This document shows, piece by piece, positions 53,303 through 64,000 of a stretch of 64,000 nt of DNA. Position numbers and translations under genes: made by a program. Position 1 is the first letter of the stretch; every line of letters begins with the position of its first letter. Source of the DNA: Allomyces arbusculus (Eukaryota; Blastocladiomycota; Blastocladiomycetes; Blastocladiales; Blastocladiaceae); the NCBI GenBank assembly GCA_027604705.1, contig JADHYV010000005.1, forward strand, positions 248,001 through 312,000. The letters are read 5' to 3'. The notes under the pieces are model-generated. The model saw only the letters and a program-made list of their open reading frames with translations, made no database searches and had not been told where the DNA came from.

Positions 53303-54613
53303 ATGCTCTCGATGCTCGCCACCCCCGCGGCACCCGCCGCCGCCGCCCCCGCGATTTCAGCCCCGGCTTACGTGCCGCTGCCCGCCGGCCCCACCGCCAC
53401 GGCACCCACGACGACGACCTCGACGCCGACGACGGGCGCGGCCGCGGTCCGCCTGCGTCCTTACGTGTGCCACGTCTGCACGCGCCGGTTCTCGCGGCTC
53501 GAGCACCTGCACCGGCACCATCGCACGCACACGGGCGAGCGGCCCAACGCGTGCCGGTTCCCCGGGTGCACGCGCCGGTTCGCACGGTCCGACGAGCTGA
53601 TTCGCCATGAGCGCGTACATACGCGCCCCGCCAAGGGTCGCGCTGCCGGTGGGAAGGGTCGTGGTGCAAGGAAGGCCGCGACTTCGGCGACGCCGTCGTC
53701 GGCGGAAACGTCGCGGTCGGCGACGCCCGAGATCGTGGAGGACGCGCCCATGGACGCGGCGGCGGCTGCCGCACTCGTGCAGATCAGTATGGCTGCAGTC
53801 GCTGCGCGCGAAGTCGAGCCCGAACCGCACGCGCACCACCACCACCACCACCTCGCGTCGCCCATGTCCCCCGCGTCGACTCCGATCGAGCACCTCCACC
53901 ACCACGACGACCACGCGCCATCCTCCTCCATGGACTCGACGAGCATGTGGTCCCCGCCGGACCACGCCTCCGAGCGACGGGACAGCACCGCGTCCACATC
54001 CTCCTCGTCCACCGGCACGACGACGCACACCTGCCCGCATGCCGGGTGCGGCAAGACCTTTTCGCGCAATGCGCACCTGACGCGACACCTGCTCAACCAC
54101 GCGCCGACGCGGTCCTACGCGTGCGCGCAATGCGGCCGCCAATTCTTCCGCCGCGACTGCTGGCGGGAACACGTGCGCGGCGTCCACGCCATGGTCCCGC
54201 CGCCCGAACCTGTTCCGGTCGTCCCACACCCGGCAACGCCCGCATGGGCATGGACACCCTACCCGTCGCCCGTCGCGTCGCCGCAAATGCCACGTGCGAA
54301 CCCGGTTCCGCGGACGGCCAGTGCCGCGGCGCCGTGGGCTGGGGTTGTCCTCCCGCGGCCAGGGGTGGGTGGGAACGTGCCGCCCATGATCTCGCCAATG
54401 ATGATGATGCCGGCGCAGGAGAGGGAAGGAACAGTTGTGCTCCCGCCGCTCGCACCGGCAGCAGCGGCGCCGCAGCACGGGTTGGCGCGGCTGCCATCGT
54501 TGCGGAACGCGGTCCCGCTGGAGTACGCGGCTGAGGACGAGGCGGCGGTGCCCGGCGGCGCGCCGCATTCACTGGTGCTGTCGCCGATCTTGGTCACGAG
54601 CTCGCTGTTCTAG
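53303..54613 (+). CDS. C2H2 zinc-finger transcription factor
   Basis: An intronless frame of 436 codons from the ATG at 53303. Two adjacent fingers at about residues 54-107 read [20 protein letters not shown] then the linker RTHTGERP and [20 protein letters not shown]; the second with C-x4-C and the pair layout resemble Mig1/CreA/Egr-type fingers. A second pair lies at about 240-300: [20 protein letters not shown] and [19 protein letters not shown]. Between the pairs is a His-rich and Ser-rich low-complexity linker. The C-terminus is Pro/Ala/Met-rich, a possible effector region. It should bind GC-rich DNA in the nucleus; target genes are unknown. The frame stays open upstream, but the chosen ATG is the first before the Ala/Pro-rich start of this protein. 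Confidence 0.75.
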   Translation: MLSMLATPAAPAAAAPAISAPAYVPLPAGPTATAPTTTTSTPTTGAAAVRLRPYVCHVCTRRFSRLEHLHRHHRTHTGERPNACRFPGCTRRFARSDELIRHERVHTRPAKGRAAGGKGRGARKAATSATPSSAETSRSATPEIVEDAPMDAAAAAALVQISMAAVAAREVEPEPHAHHHHHHLASPMSPASTPIEHLHHHDDHAPSSSMDSTSMWSPPDHASERRDSTASTSSSSTGTTTHTCPHAGCGKTFSRNAHLTRHLLNHAPTRSYACAQCGRQFFRRDCWREHVRGVHAMVPPPEPVPVVPHPATPAWAWTPYPSPVASPQMPRANPVPRTASAAAPWAGVVLPRPGVGGNVPPMISPMMMMPAQEREGTVVLPPLAPAAAAPQHGLARLPSLRNAVPLEYAAEDEAAVPGGAPHSLVLSPILVTSSLF

Positions 54614-55183
54614 AGTGCGTCGTCGGAGTGTAGAGGGCCCTCGTGGGCCCTGTGTCTTGGTTTTTTTGCGGTTGCTGGTTTGCATCGATTCTCTCAGAGT
54701 ACCCCACCCCCACCACGTTGATGTTTCTTGCGGTTTGTGTCGTGTTTGCTCCGCGGTCGTCGGAGCCTTGTGTGTCGGTTTGCCGTTGGTTCTGTATGGT
54801 TGTCGTCGTCATCATTACCCCCCCCCCCCCCCATCCTCGCATCGTTTGTTGCGGAAAGAGCGAGGCTACAGTCGAAATATACGTCTAGATCTGGTTTTTC
54901 GTTCATCTTGAACGGTGAGCACTCCTGGTCGGTCTTGGCTCAATTCCGCGGAGCGATCGGCGACGACCAGCACACCACATTTGCCGCAAGAGGAACGAAT
55001 GGGAGAAGAAAAGTGGAGGCCCGCAAGCAAGTAACATGCGAGGGAAACAGAAATAAAGGAAATGAGAAATGGGAATCTGAAAATTCAGATGTATTTCACT
55101 AACAATTCCACACGACGACGTCAAGGCCATCTTGATCGCCCCTCACCTTCCACCACCACTAACTTCCAACACCCCCGCTTGAC
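54614..55183. other. Convergent 3' spacer with poly-C tract
   Basis: About 570 bases between the zinc-finger gene and RNA14, which end toward each other. It has a run of about 15 C at 54818-54832 and AT-richer sequence around 54990-55100. No gene seen. Confidence 0.4.
54818..54832 (+). repeat. Poly-C tract of about 15 bases
   Basis: A pure C run in the spacer between two convergent genes; likely length-variable. Confidence 0.75.
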
Positions 55184-58100
55184 TTACGACCGATACCGCT
55201 TGCCCGGCGGCATCCCACCATCGTCGTCACGGCGCTTCCGACGGCGCGGGTCGCGCGGATCACGCGGCTCGTCGAGCGTCGCGCCAAGCACTGGAACCTT
55301 GCTGTTCGAGTCGAGCAGTGAGAGAATGCCCTGCACGTCCAAGAACGGGCCTATTTACCACACATCACACATTGTTAGTCGAATTCGCGTCCAACTTCTC
55401 CACCCAAACAATCTACGCACCCGTGAACGCCTCGGGCGGTGGCAACTTGCGTAACAACTCCACCATCACCTCCATCGGCGTTTCCACGACCGGCGGGACC
55501 GTCACGGGCTGTGGGACGCCAGACCCACCACCCGCCGCCGAACTCGAACTCGCTGCCACCTGCTGCTGCTGCGACGGCGCCGGCGGCACGTGTTGCCCGG
55601 GCCCCTGGTACTCCAAATTCCGATCCTCCTGAACAAGCCGCTGCGAGAGCGCCGCCGCGGCCCGCGCGCGGTCCTGATGCGCGCGCATTTCGTCCGGCGC
55701 CATCGGTGGCGGGCGGAACACGGCCCACCCGCCGAACCGTGTATTGGGCGCGGGCGTCGCCCGCAGCGGGACCCATTCGTCGAGCACGCGTTTCTTGGTG
55801 CCCTCCAAGTCCATTTGCGCACCAGTGTCGGCGGCGGTGCCGTTCGCGTCGGCCTGCGCCGTGGGCGTCGCTGCCGACGGTGCAGCAGAGGCGCCGAGCG
55901 CGGCAAGTTGCGCGACCACGTCCTCGCCCAACGCGCCCAGTCCGGCAGCACCGGTCCCGTACGCGAGCGCGGCGGCAGCGGTCGCCGCGGCGGGTGCGAC
56001 GCCGAGATCGTGTGTCGCGACACAGTCGAGGTTCAGGAACGCGTACCGGCGTCGCGCGTGGTCGAGCGCACCGGCGGCGTCCGGGAACGCCTCGTCCATG
56101 TCGCGTTCGTGCGCGGTAAGCGTTTTCAAGTCGGCCGTCTGCGCGTAGACCGAGGCCAACTTCTCGGCAAGCCGCTTTTGCGCGTCTTTGCTGAGCGCCG
56201 GCGCGCGGATCGCCGTGACCAAGGTCGACGCGAGGTTTGTGTCGTCGCGCACGGCCAGGAGCCAGTCGGCGAATACGAGCAGTGGTGCCGGGTCACTCGG
56301 GAATTGCGCGCACGCGTACGCGAGCAAACGTTTGGGCACGGCCGCGTCGGCGCCGCGGTGGTACTCGAGCAGCGCCGAGGCCGCAATGACCTGCCACGTG
56401 CAGTACCGCATGTTACGCGCGCGTTTGAAGACGGCGCGCATTTCCTTGATCCCGGACGCGCGCGCCGCGTGCCGCATGTACTGGATCCAGCACATCGCGA
56501 GCTTGTCCTTGGCGCGCTGGACGGCCGGGGATGCGGGCGGCGGCGCGGAAGTGGTGCCGGCGGGTGCCGCGGGAGCGGATGAGTCCGCCGCCGGCGAGTC
56601 GCGGTCGAGCGCCTTGTCGACTTCGGCGGTCCAGTACGTGACGAGCGACTCGTAGACGCCCTTGCTCTTGGCCGGATCGTCTTTGGTCTCGTGCAGGTCG
56701 GCCAGGGCAAAATGGACCAGAAAACTACATGTTTTTTGTTGCATTTCGCGGCGCGAGTGGGGAACGAGAAGAAAGTGCGCGACAAGGCGCCACCCGAGCG
56801 AGATCATCGACCAATCATGATGATGAAGGCGCGAAACGTACCCGAGAGTGGAAGGGATCGACGAGAAGCGACGAGCGGCGCAGAGGAACGAGAGCATGAA
56901 GAACAGCTTGTCAACTCACAGTACAAATACGGTGATGAACGGGTTTGGCGACGCGGTCAGGCGGATCGGCTGGCCGGCCGACTTGGACGGCTGCTGGAAC
57001 ATGGCCACTACCATCACCACCGTGACGCTGCTCGCACCCGCGAGCAGAGCAACCCGCAATAGAATGCCCGCGCATAGTCGGGTCTCCTTCTTGAGCGAGC
57101 GGAAACGGCAAATGACAGGAACCCAAAGCACAAAAACCAAAAAAACTGCGCCAATCGAGCAAGTGACAAGTGTATCCAGATTGTTTCCAAAAAGTAATCT
57201 TGACGATTCGAGTCGTAGCATGCCAGCAAAGAGCCAGGTCGGACAAGATGGGCCGAAGAATGGGGGAAGAGGACGAGGAGCCCATTTCCAACAGCGTCGC
57301 GGTCGCCACTGAGCCGCGCCAGACCAAACCGCACTGTGCCGCGCCGTGCCGCGCCAGCCCGTAAGAGAAGGAGAAATGCAACCCACCTTCCAGGGCACGC
57401 CTCGCACCCGGCCTTGAGAATCGTGAGGGCCTCGGTCGACTTGTTCATGGACGTCGCAAACATGGCAAACTCGTACCACAGTTCCGGGAAACGGCACAGA
57501 CAGTTGATCGCCTGCCAGTAGGTCCACGAGACGCGCTGGTAGAGCGTTGCCATATCCTCGTACTTGAATGGGTTCGACTTTTCCCACGACAACAGTTTGC
57601 GCCATTGCGCGAGCAACGCGCGCTCGCTGGGCGAGAAGGTCGGTGGGGTCACGATCGGCGTCACGCGCTCGAGCGGGTCCCACAGCGATCGCAGCGTGCG
57701 GCCGGCGTTGCGCGCGGCGAGGTACGCCTGGTTGCGCTCTTGGAGGAGCTTTCGGGCCTATGAAGACGCGGGAGGTCGTGGTGAGTCGGGAGCGGGACCG
57801 AGAGCTACAGTAATCACAAACAGCTCGCCAACCGTACCTGCGGCCGACTGATCCCGCTCTCAAACGTATCCCACTCACGCCACAGCTGCTCGACATTCTG
57901 GATCGGCAGCGTGACAGCGCGCTGGTAGGCGGCGCGGATCTCATTCTGCTTTTCCTGGTGCTCGTACTCGGAATTGACCTGTATCGACTTCAAAAAAGAC
58001 AGGTAGTCGTTCCAGACCGAGAACGAGTTGCGGTCATGCGCAGCGTGCGAAAGCACAAAGTCGTAGGCCTGCTTGATCACGCCGCGGCCTTCGTGCGCGA

Positions 58101-58598
58101 CAGCGTGCGTGCGGCGAATGTAGTTGAGGTAGACGCGGTAGACCTCAAATGACCGCACGGTGCGCAGCGCCTTGGCGAACATTTGCGGCACGCAGTCCGG
58201 GCTCTTGCCCTTGACTTCGGCGTCAATCGCCATGATCCACAGTCGGTCCTGGAAATGAGGGCGGAAGTCGGTCAGCGATCCAGGCACAGCGTAGCGTCGG
58301 TAGTGACGAATTTCGTGCGACGGGGACGCACCGAGTACGGGAACTTGGCGAGCGCGCGATCAAACAGCGCGCGCCGGTCGTCGTCACGGTCACGCGTGCT
58401 TGGTGTGCTCAGAAACTCGTGCAGCAGCGCAAACCACGCTTCAATGTCGTATTCGTCTTCTTGCGTGCGCTGGTAGAGTCGCTCCATGCGCGGCGGAAGC
58501 GGGGCCGACAGCTGTGCGAGCAGATCTTGCGGCGCGTCGGCCGCCGGGCCGCTGGCCGTGTCGGCAGCGTTGGTCGGCGCGCTTGCAGAGTCGGCCAT
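55184..58598 (-). CDS. RNA14: RNA14/CstF-77, mRNA 3'-end processing factor
   Basis: Five exons, 58598-58332, 58248-57838, 57757-57387, 56724-55421 and 55350-55184, all in phase, encode 839 aa. HAT (half-a-TPR) repeats run from about residue 45 to 560: YDIEAWFALLHEFLS, FEVYRVYLNYIRR, FSVWNDYLSFLKSIQVNSEY, ELWYEFAMFATSMNK and CWIQYMRHAARASGIKEMR. After a linker of Ala/Gln-rich sequence, the C-terminal 'monkeytail' region has FRPPPMAPDEM and VMVELLRKLPPPEAFTG|PFLDVQ (joined by splicing), where LPPP and the following hydrophobic/Gly motif match CstF-77. It is the scaffold of cleavage factor IA, binding RNA15-type and CPSF partners in the nucleus. Intron 3 is 662 bases, about nine times the norm here. 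Confidence 0.85.
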
Positions 58599-60026
58599 GC
58601 TGAGTTAGGGCGCGTGCAGGTCGGACTACAAATTTCAGCCGCGTCGCGGCCTGGAGCACTGGCAGCGGGCGCGGGGCGCGCAGTAAGGCGTGTTGGGGCA
58701 AGTTGGCACCGTCGTGCCGTCGCGGTCGCGGTCGCGCGTGGTCGTGTTGGTCGGCGAGAGGTCGGAGGGAGAAGGAAAGGTAGGGAGGACAGGACGTTGT
58801 GGTGCACGACTCAGTCGAAGTCGTTTCGTCCCTTTCCTCGTTGCCACGCGCCAACACGTGCGCTGTCCAAGCCGAACAGACAACCTAACCTACGCTATGT
58901 TTCCAACCCGGTACATTTCGGCACTCGCGCCGGGCCGCACGGCGAGCAAATCAATCAAGGCGGTCTCATCCTTGGACAGCGCATTATGCGTGAATTGGAG
59001 GAAAGAACGCGACACCGATCCGCTCCAGGTCGTGCATGGTCGTTGGCAACTTGAAGAGCTTCAATAGCAACCCAGTCGCCGCGTCGTGCCGTTTGCTGAG
59101 CACTCGTGTTGATCGGGCGGAGGCGGCGGCGCGGAATGTCGAGGAACGGAGATCGGCGCCGGCACAGGGTACACGATATCAGTCACTGCAAGGCCTGGGG
59201 ATTCCGTCGAGGAGAGAGCGCCTGATGGCGCACTAGGGAGATCAGCGGGACGTGCTCACCAGCACAGGAGGGACGGTTACTGCTACAGATGAATTGGACG
59301 CGTGTGACCTACCGAGTGGGCCTCGATCAGGGTGAGGAGCGGTTCCGTACCCGCCGTGGTGCGGCAGGGCTGCGACAGACGCCATGCCAGGGGCATTTGC
59401 CGCGGCGAGCGAAATGAATGCTTGCCATCCGTAGCGCGGCGCGGCTGCGTGCTCGGGTGGAGAGTGGAGTCGTGACCGCCGTGGCGCAACCGAAGCGCGA
59501 AATGAAGGCAGTCGAGGTAATCGTTTGCGTTTTCGTAGTCAGAACGGTTCCGTGTCAGCAGCCAGCAGCGTGCGACTGATCGGCGACCTTTTCAACACAA
59601 TCGCTCCGGCAACTTAGGCCGCCGTATACAGCCGCGCGTGCCCGCCTTGATGCCCGGCCGTGTAACTTCACCAAAATTGGCTGACACACTCACGCCGCGC
59701 TCGAAGGCGCGCGCAAACGAGCGAACCGAATCGACGCCGACAAGCTTGATGAACTACTCAATAATGACATAACCGTCTTTTCGCTCGGGTCCCCTGGCAG
59801 CGGGTTAGGCAAGTGGAAAGGGTCGATGCATTCTGGGATAGCTTGACGGCCCGAGGGTTCTTCATATAGCTGCCAGCTTCGCTCGGCGGGTTGACATGGC
59901 GGCATTTGGAATAAGAATGCGTGCAGTGATTCGTTCATCCATGCAAGCAATCTGCAAAGAAAGATCCCATTGGAACGGAAATCCAATATATTCCTTAACG
60001 ACATCCGCAAACACCAGCTCGAGCCA
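58599..60026. other. Intergenic between RNA14 and SF3A1
   Basis: About 1.4 kb containing the RNA14 promoter and the SF3A1 3' flank. A 56-codon plus-strand frame at 58897-59067 begins MFPTRYISALAPGRTAS, vaguely like a mitochondrial presequence, but nothing supports it as a gene. The rest shows no supported feature. Confidence 0.4.
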
Positions 60027-62232
60027 TCACGACCCACGCGTGCGCTTGGCGTCTCGCTCGGAGCTCCCGTCGTCCGGGTACGGCCGAGCCGTCTTGCCGC
60101 CCGGCGGCGGAGGGGGCGGCGCGGCCCCCCTCGGCGGTGGAGGCGGTGCGACCATACCGCGCGGTGGTGGCGGCGGGACCTTGACGCCGACGGGTGCCAT
60201 GGGCGGCCGCGGTGCATCGCTCAGCGACGACGGCATACTGCCCGGCAACGGCGCACGCGGGCGCGGGTACATTTGCGCCTCGTCGTCGGTCATTTCGATC
60301 AAGCCCTTGGACTTGTGAATCGCCGCAATCTGCTCGTCGATCGGCGCAATTTCCTTGATCTTGGCCGTCGCCGTAGTGATCGACGCTGTGTGCCCGTCCC
60401 AGATAACGCGGTTCTTGGCGAGCTGCCGCTGCCGCTCCGCATCGTCCTCGAGCTTCTTTTGCAGATCGGCCTCGTCGGTACCGAGCCGGTACTCCTTGAA
60501 CGCCTGCAGCGTCGAGACGACTTGGGTGCCGGACATGACTAGGTTGGTCTCGCGGCGAGCCGCGGCCGCGGCCTCGCGCTGCTCACGCCACTTCGGGTCG
60601 AGCAGCTCGATGCGCATGTGTTCCTCCATTTGCGAGTCGGGGATCGCGAGACCACACCGCTCACAGATCGACGTGGGCTCGGCCGTCGTGGCCACCTTGC
60701 GCGGGATCACCGTGTCGCGGATCTTCATCGGGCCCAGGACCGGCACAGGAACGGCCGTGACGGGCTTGACTGCGGTCGGCGCGGGTGCGGGCATGGCTGG
60801 GGCGGTCGGGGCGGGTTTGACAGCGGCGACGGCCACGGGCGACACGTCGTCCTCGTCCATGTCCATATCCATATCCATATCTTCCTCGCCCATGTCCATT
60901 TCTTGTTCTTCCTACATGCGGGGATACGACTTGGTCAGAACTGCGTTGCGAAATGCGTGAAGTAAGTAAGTCAAGATCCCGAACCTCGTCGGCGGGAGCC
61001 GAAGCCGGAACGGGCACTGCTGCAGCCGGCGGCACATATGCCGGCGCCGGTGCAGCGGCCGCCGACAACCCGAGCCGCTTGCGCTTGAGCGCGACGGCCT
61101 CGCTTTGCAGCGCGAGCAGCGACGTCGGTGCCGGCAAATCCGCGTCCACGTCGGCATCTGTGAACATGAGCGTTTCCACAACGACGAAGTCCTGCCAGTC
61201 GATGGCGGCAAACGCCATCCGCTCGGCCTCCATATCCTCCTTTTCCTTTTGCTGGTGCGCCGCCTCCCACCGCGCAAACGTGGCGCGCTTGCGCATGTTC
61301 TGCATGGCCGGGTAGGGAGTACGTGCATGCTCGCGAATGGCAGCGACGAGCGGCGGCGGCGGCAGAAGCACCTTGATGTACTGCTCGACGAGCCGCGTGA
61401 AGAAACCGAAGAGCGGGTGCGACGGCTTGAGGAAATCGAATTGCGGATTGCGCGCTTCGCGCTGTGCTAGGTCGGTCATAAACGTGCGCCCGTTACGCGC
61501 GACGAATTGCGCGGTCAGCTTGATCACATCGCTAAGTGGGTGGAGAAAAGGGGCCGCGTCAGTTTCAATCGATAATAGGCGTTGTTTGCGGGTGAGAGAT
61601 AGTACAGGTCCTGCGCTGCCATGGGCGGGACGTCGAGAAGGAACTCGAAGATGGGCGGCTGCTCGGGCACCTCAGGCTCGGCAGGAGCGGCAGGCTAGGA
61701 AGAGGAAAACGTGAGTTCAGGGGCATTAGCAATTCTTTCGAAAGCCGTCGAACCTGGGCAGGCGCTTGCTCGGCCACATCTTGGCCAGTGGGAGCAACAG
61801 CGAGGGTTGCTATTCGAAGATGAGGATCAGTCGAGCGTTCCACACTCATCAAACCAGTGAGAATCAAACGTACCTCGCCCCTCCTGGAACTCAACGAGCT
61901 TCCACTGGTAGTACGTGTGGTACGGGTCGCTCGGGTTCAAAAAGCAAAACTTGGGGTTGTTCACTTCCTTTTCGCGGATCTTGCCCTCAAACTGAGGCCC
62001 GTTGCGCGCGACAAAGTTGGCCGTCTTGTCAACAATGTCTATCATTCGACATCCGATCATCAGGTTTATGGGTTCGTGTGTGAACGGCTCGACATGAGAT
62101 TGTTGGCCACATACTGCGAATCTCGGGCGGCGGGATGATCACATTGCCAGGCACTTTGCTCAGTGCCGACGGTGTATCGACGCGCATGGCGTCGTCTGCG
62201 GGGGGTTGCGTAGCGGCATCTGGTGGTGACAT
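60027..62232 (-). CDS. SF3A1: SF3A1, U2 snRNP splicing factor 3A subunit 1
   Basis: Six exons, 62232-62115, 62038-61874, 61809-61754, 61694-61606, 61531-60985 and 60911-60027, all in phase, encode 619 aa. The first SURP domain, formed across the first splice, reads IR|NIVDKTANFVARNGPQFE and NNPKFCFLNPSDPYHTYY. The second begins across another splice, QDL|DVIKLTAQFVARNG, then NPQFDFLKPSHPLFGFFTRL. AIDWQDFVVVETLMF, VIPRK and a short C-x2-C segment CERCGLAIPDSQMEEHMRIE follow, as in SF3A1. It recruits U2 snRNP to the branch site with SF3A2 and SF3A3. The C-terminus is Pro-rich (repeats of PPPPPRG) and stops without the ubiquitin-like domain found at the end of animal and plant SF3A1. Confidence 0.9.
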
Positions 62233-62480
62233 GATGGAGCGGCGGGTTCGACGATCACAGCGACTTGAGCGAGAAAACGACGAACTTGCTCCAGCACCAT
62301 TTGTTCTGAGCACGTGCGAGTGAATCAAACTTTTTCACGTCTTCACTCTTTCCGATGTCTTCTCGTCTTTCTGGTTCTCGTCTGATCAGCTCATTCCGGC
62401 CAGCCAGCACAAACTCGTCGGCACCACCAAACGGGTTGTAAAATCAGAACGAGCGACCTGCTGCAAACTATCAATTATCA
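62233..62480. promoter_or_regulatory. Divergent promoter of SF3A1 and kanadaptin
   Basis: Only 248 bases separate the start codons of two genes running in opposite directions, so a shared bidirectional promoter is likely. Both products are linked to RNA splicing, which makes co-regulation plausible. No specific factor site was recognised. Confidence 0.5.
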
Positions 62481-64000
62481 ATGAGCGACGACAGCGGTTT
62501 CAAGGTGCCCTCGGCGCGACCATCATCCAGCGCAGCAATGCCAGCCGACGTTCCACCTTTGCCTTACAATCTGCCGACCTGGTCCTCGAATCCGACCGAG
62601 CCATGGAAATTGGAAGTTCTCAAGAACGGAGTGATTGTGCATGAAATCGCGTGCCCTGAGACCAAGCCGTTTCTGACGGTTGGACGGCTGCCGACATGCG
62701 ATGTGGACCTCGAGCATCCGGTATGGCATTGATCCCTCGTTGATTTGAAAGCGTGCTCCGGAATGGTCGTGCTGACTGTGGTGTTTATCCGCTAGTCGAT
62801 CAGTCGCTACCACGCCGTGCTGCAGTTTTCCGACCAGAACGAGCTGTTCCTGTTTGACCTGTCGACGCATGGGACCACGCTCAACAAGAAACTCGTTCCG
62901 TCTCGCCAGCATGTTCGTGTTCGAAGTGGAGGTACGACAAAGTCACCCATGGATCCGGATTGCGCGACGGAACTGAGTGGCTGACACGACCACCTCCATA
63001 GACATGATCCGGTTTGGCGCCAGCTCACGACTGTTCATTGCTCACGGCCCGCGGCACGACGAGGAGCAACTTGAACGAGAAAATGCGGCGCACGAGCAAC
63101 TCGGGCGGCACCGACAGCAACAGCGCCAGCAGCAGTCGCGCGAGACCGAGGACGAGGAACCGCTCGCCGTCTCGTGGGGCTTTGGCGAGGACGCCGTCGA
63201 GACCCCACTCGACGATACCGTGCTTGAGGAGGTCGAGGGTCCCGTCGCGCCGCCGGAAAATGCGTCGTACCTCAAGGACCCGCGCAAGACGTTGACCGAG
63301 TGGCTCGATGCGCGCGGTCTTGACCTCGCGTTTGACCACGCCGAGCAAGGATCTGGCCGCGACCGTGAGTACATGGCGCGGCTCGAGGTGTCGCTGGCGT
63401 CCGAGGGCGCGGCGGGCACAGTCGTCGGGACTGGGAACGGGTCGCGCAAGCGCGATGCCGAGCGCGCGGCGATCATCCAGGTGCTCGCCAAGCTTGACCG
63501 GATGGGGTTCCTGGGTGGGTCGCGCGCGAGCGTGCAGCAGCAGCGCATGCGCGAGCTCATGGGCGACGTCGATGACGGCGGCGACGACGAGTTTTTCGAC
63601 CGTACGGGCAGCACGGGCAAGAAGGGTCGAGGGGAGTTGGCACAGGCCAAGAAAACGGTGGAGACATACGAGTCGTTGCTCGACAAGAAGGCGGACCTGA
63701 CCGACGCTCGTACGCGGCTGGGCGAGGAAATCACAGCGCTCGAGAGGAACGCGGCGGGTGCGGGCGACGACGATGAGGACGAGCTCGACCAGTTCATGCA
63801 CCAGCTCGATCAAGACCAGCAGCGCGACAAGATCCGCGCTCTCCAAAAACAGCGCGACGTGCTGGATCGCGAGCTCGCGCGCGTTGAGCAGCTACTGGTC
63901 GTTGCCGCACCCGCGCAACTCTCATTGTCAGCGCCGTACCGAGCGATGTCGCCGGGCAAGTCTCGAACCGCCGCTGTGACGCCATCATCTTCCACTTCGC
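62481..64000 (+). CDS. SLC4A1AP: Kanadaptin (SLC4A1AP) homologue, 3' end outside window
   Basis: Three exons so far, 62481-62720, 62796-62931 and 63002 to the right edge, joined in phase (donors GTATGG and GTACGA). An FHA domain covers about residues 43-140: WKLEVLKNGVIVHEI, FLTVGRLPTCDVDLEHP|SISRYHAVLQF across the first splice (the GR and SxxH phosphothreonine-binding residues are present), FLFDLSTHGTTLNKK and RSG|DMIRFGASSR. An acidic Gln/Glu-rich part follows, then a double-stranded-RNA-binding-like segment (about residues 215-290: YMARLEVSLASEG, SRKRDAERAAIIQVLAKLD). Long coiled coils run to the edge. This order matches kanadaptin, a nuclear protein reported with spliceosomal factors. The frame is open at base 64000, so the C-terminus is missing. 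Confidence 0.85.

Noticed and set aside
53357-54568. 403-codon minus-strand frame
   Set aside because: Antisense to the zinc-finger gene, whose fingers are unmistakable on the plus strand.
58897-59067. 56-codon plus-strand frame with a presequence-like start
   Set aside because: Too short and unsupported; it lies in the region upstream of RNA14 on the other strand.
1-64000. CRISPR arrays, operons, bacterial promoters, rRNA or tRNA genes
   Set aside because: The window is eukaryotic with spliced genes. No regular repeat-spacer array, rRNA or convincing tRNA was seen by eye; a tRNA scan would be needed to exclude single tRNAs.

Overview
The window looks like the nuclear genome of a zoosporic (flagellated) fungus, most likely Blastocladiomycota and perhaps Allomyces-like. 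The DNA is GC-rich and gene-dense, and most genes are broken by many short introns of about 57-100 bases. The gene set mixes fungal housekeeping genes with genes typical of flagellated or motile cells (a ZSWIM2 ubiquitin ligase, a TMC channel, a cyclic-nucleotide-gated K+ channel, possibly CCDC180). The phylum is inferred from gene content and style; there is no rRNA here to settle it.

Layout. 1-3993: a large coiled-coil gene cut by the left edge. 4.3-5.3 kb: a decayed GTPase-like pseudogene. 5.65-7.8 kb (-): ZSWIM2. 8.4-10.0 kb (+): a HAD-fold protein. 10.1-15.2 kb (-): a TMC channel with a huge disordered N-terminus. 15.5-19.2 kb (-): VPS54. 20.2-20.8 kb (-) and 21.3-21.9 kb (+): FAM32A and a borealin-like protein. 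23.05-25.26 kb (+): a START-like, possibly tail-anchored protein. 25.6-28.0 kb (-): the CNG/HCN-type K+ channel. 28.4-29.6 kb (+): ATP11. 29.9-37.4 kb: an F-box/LRR region with two intact convergent genes and several decayed, partly inverted copies. 37.8-38.7 kb (+): mitoribosomal mS45. 39.85-41.6 kb (+): an aldonolactone oxidase-family flavoenzyme. 42.3-43.75 kb (+): a mucin-like single-pass membrane protein. 44.0-45.1 kb (-): a metallophosphoesterase. 46.0-47.2 kb (+): an RGG protein. 47.8-48.9 kb (+): a tetraspanin. 49.6-51.0 kb (+): a sideroflexin. 53.3-54.6 kb (+): a C2H2 zinc-finger factor. 55.2-58.6 kb (-): RNA14/CstF-77. 60.0-62.2 kb (-): SF3A1. 62.5 kb to the right edge (+): kanadaptin, cut by the window.

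Two themes stand out. First, sensory and flagellar functions (K+ channel, TMC, ZSWIM2) sit beside mitochondrial genes (ATP11, mS45, sideroflexin) and RNA-processing genes (SF3A1, FAM32A, kanadaptin, RNA14). Second, the 52 introns resolved by joining frames by hand rarely use the textbook donor GTRAGT. About three quarters have C at intron position +4, usually GTACG or GTGCG. Exon joins were worked out from reading frame, splice dinucleotides and family resemblance, without transcript data.
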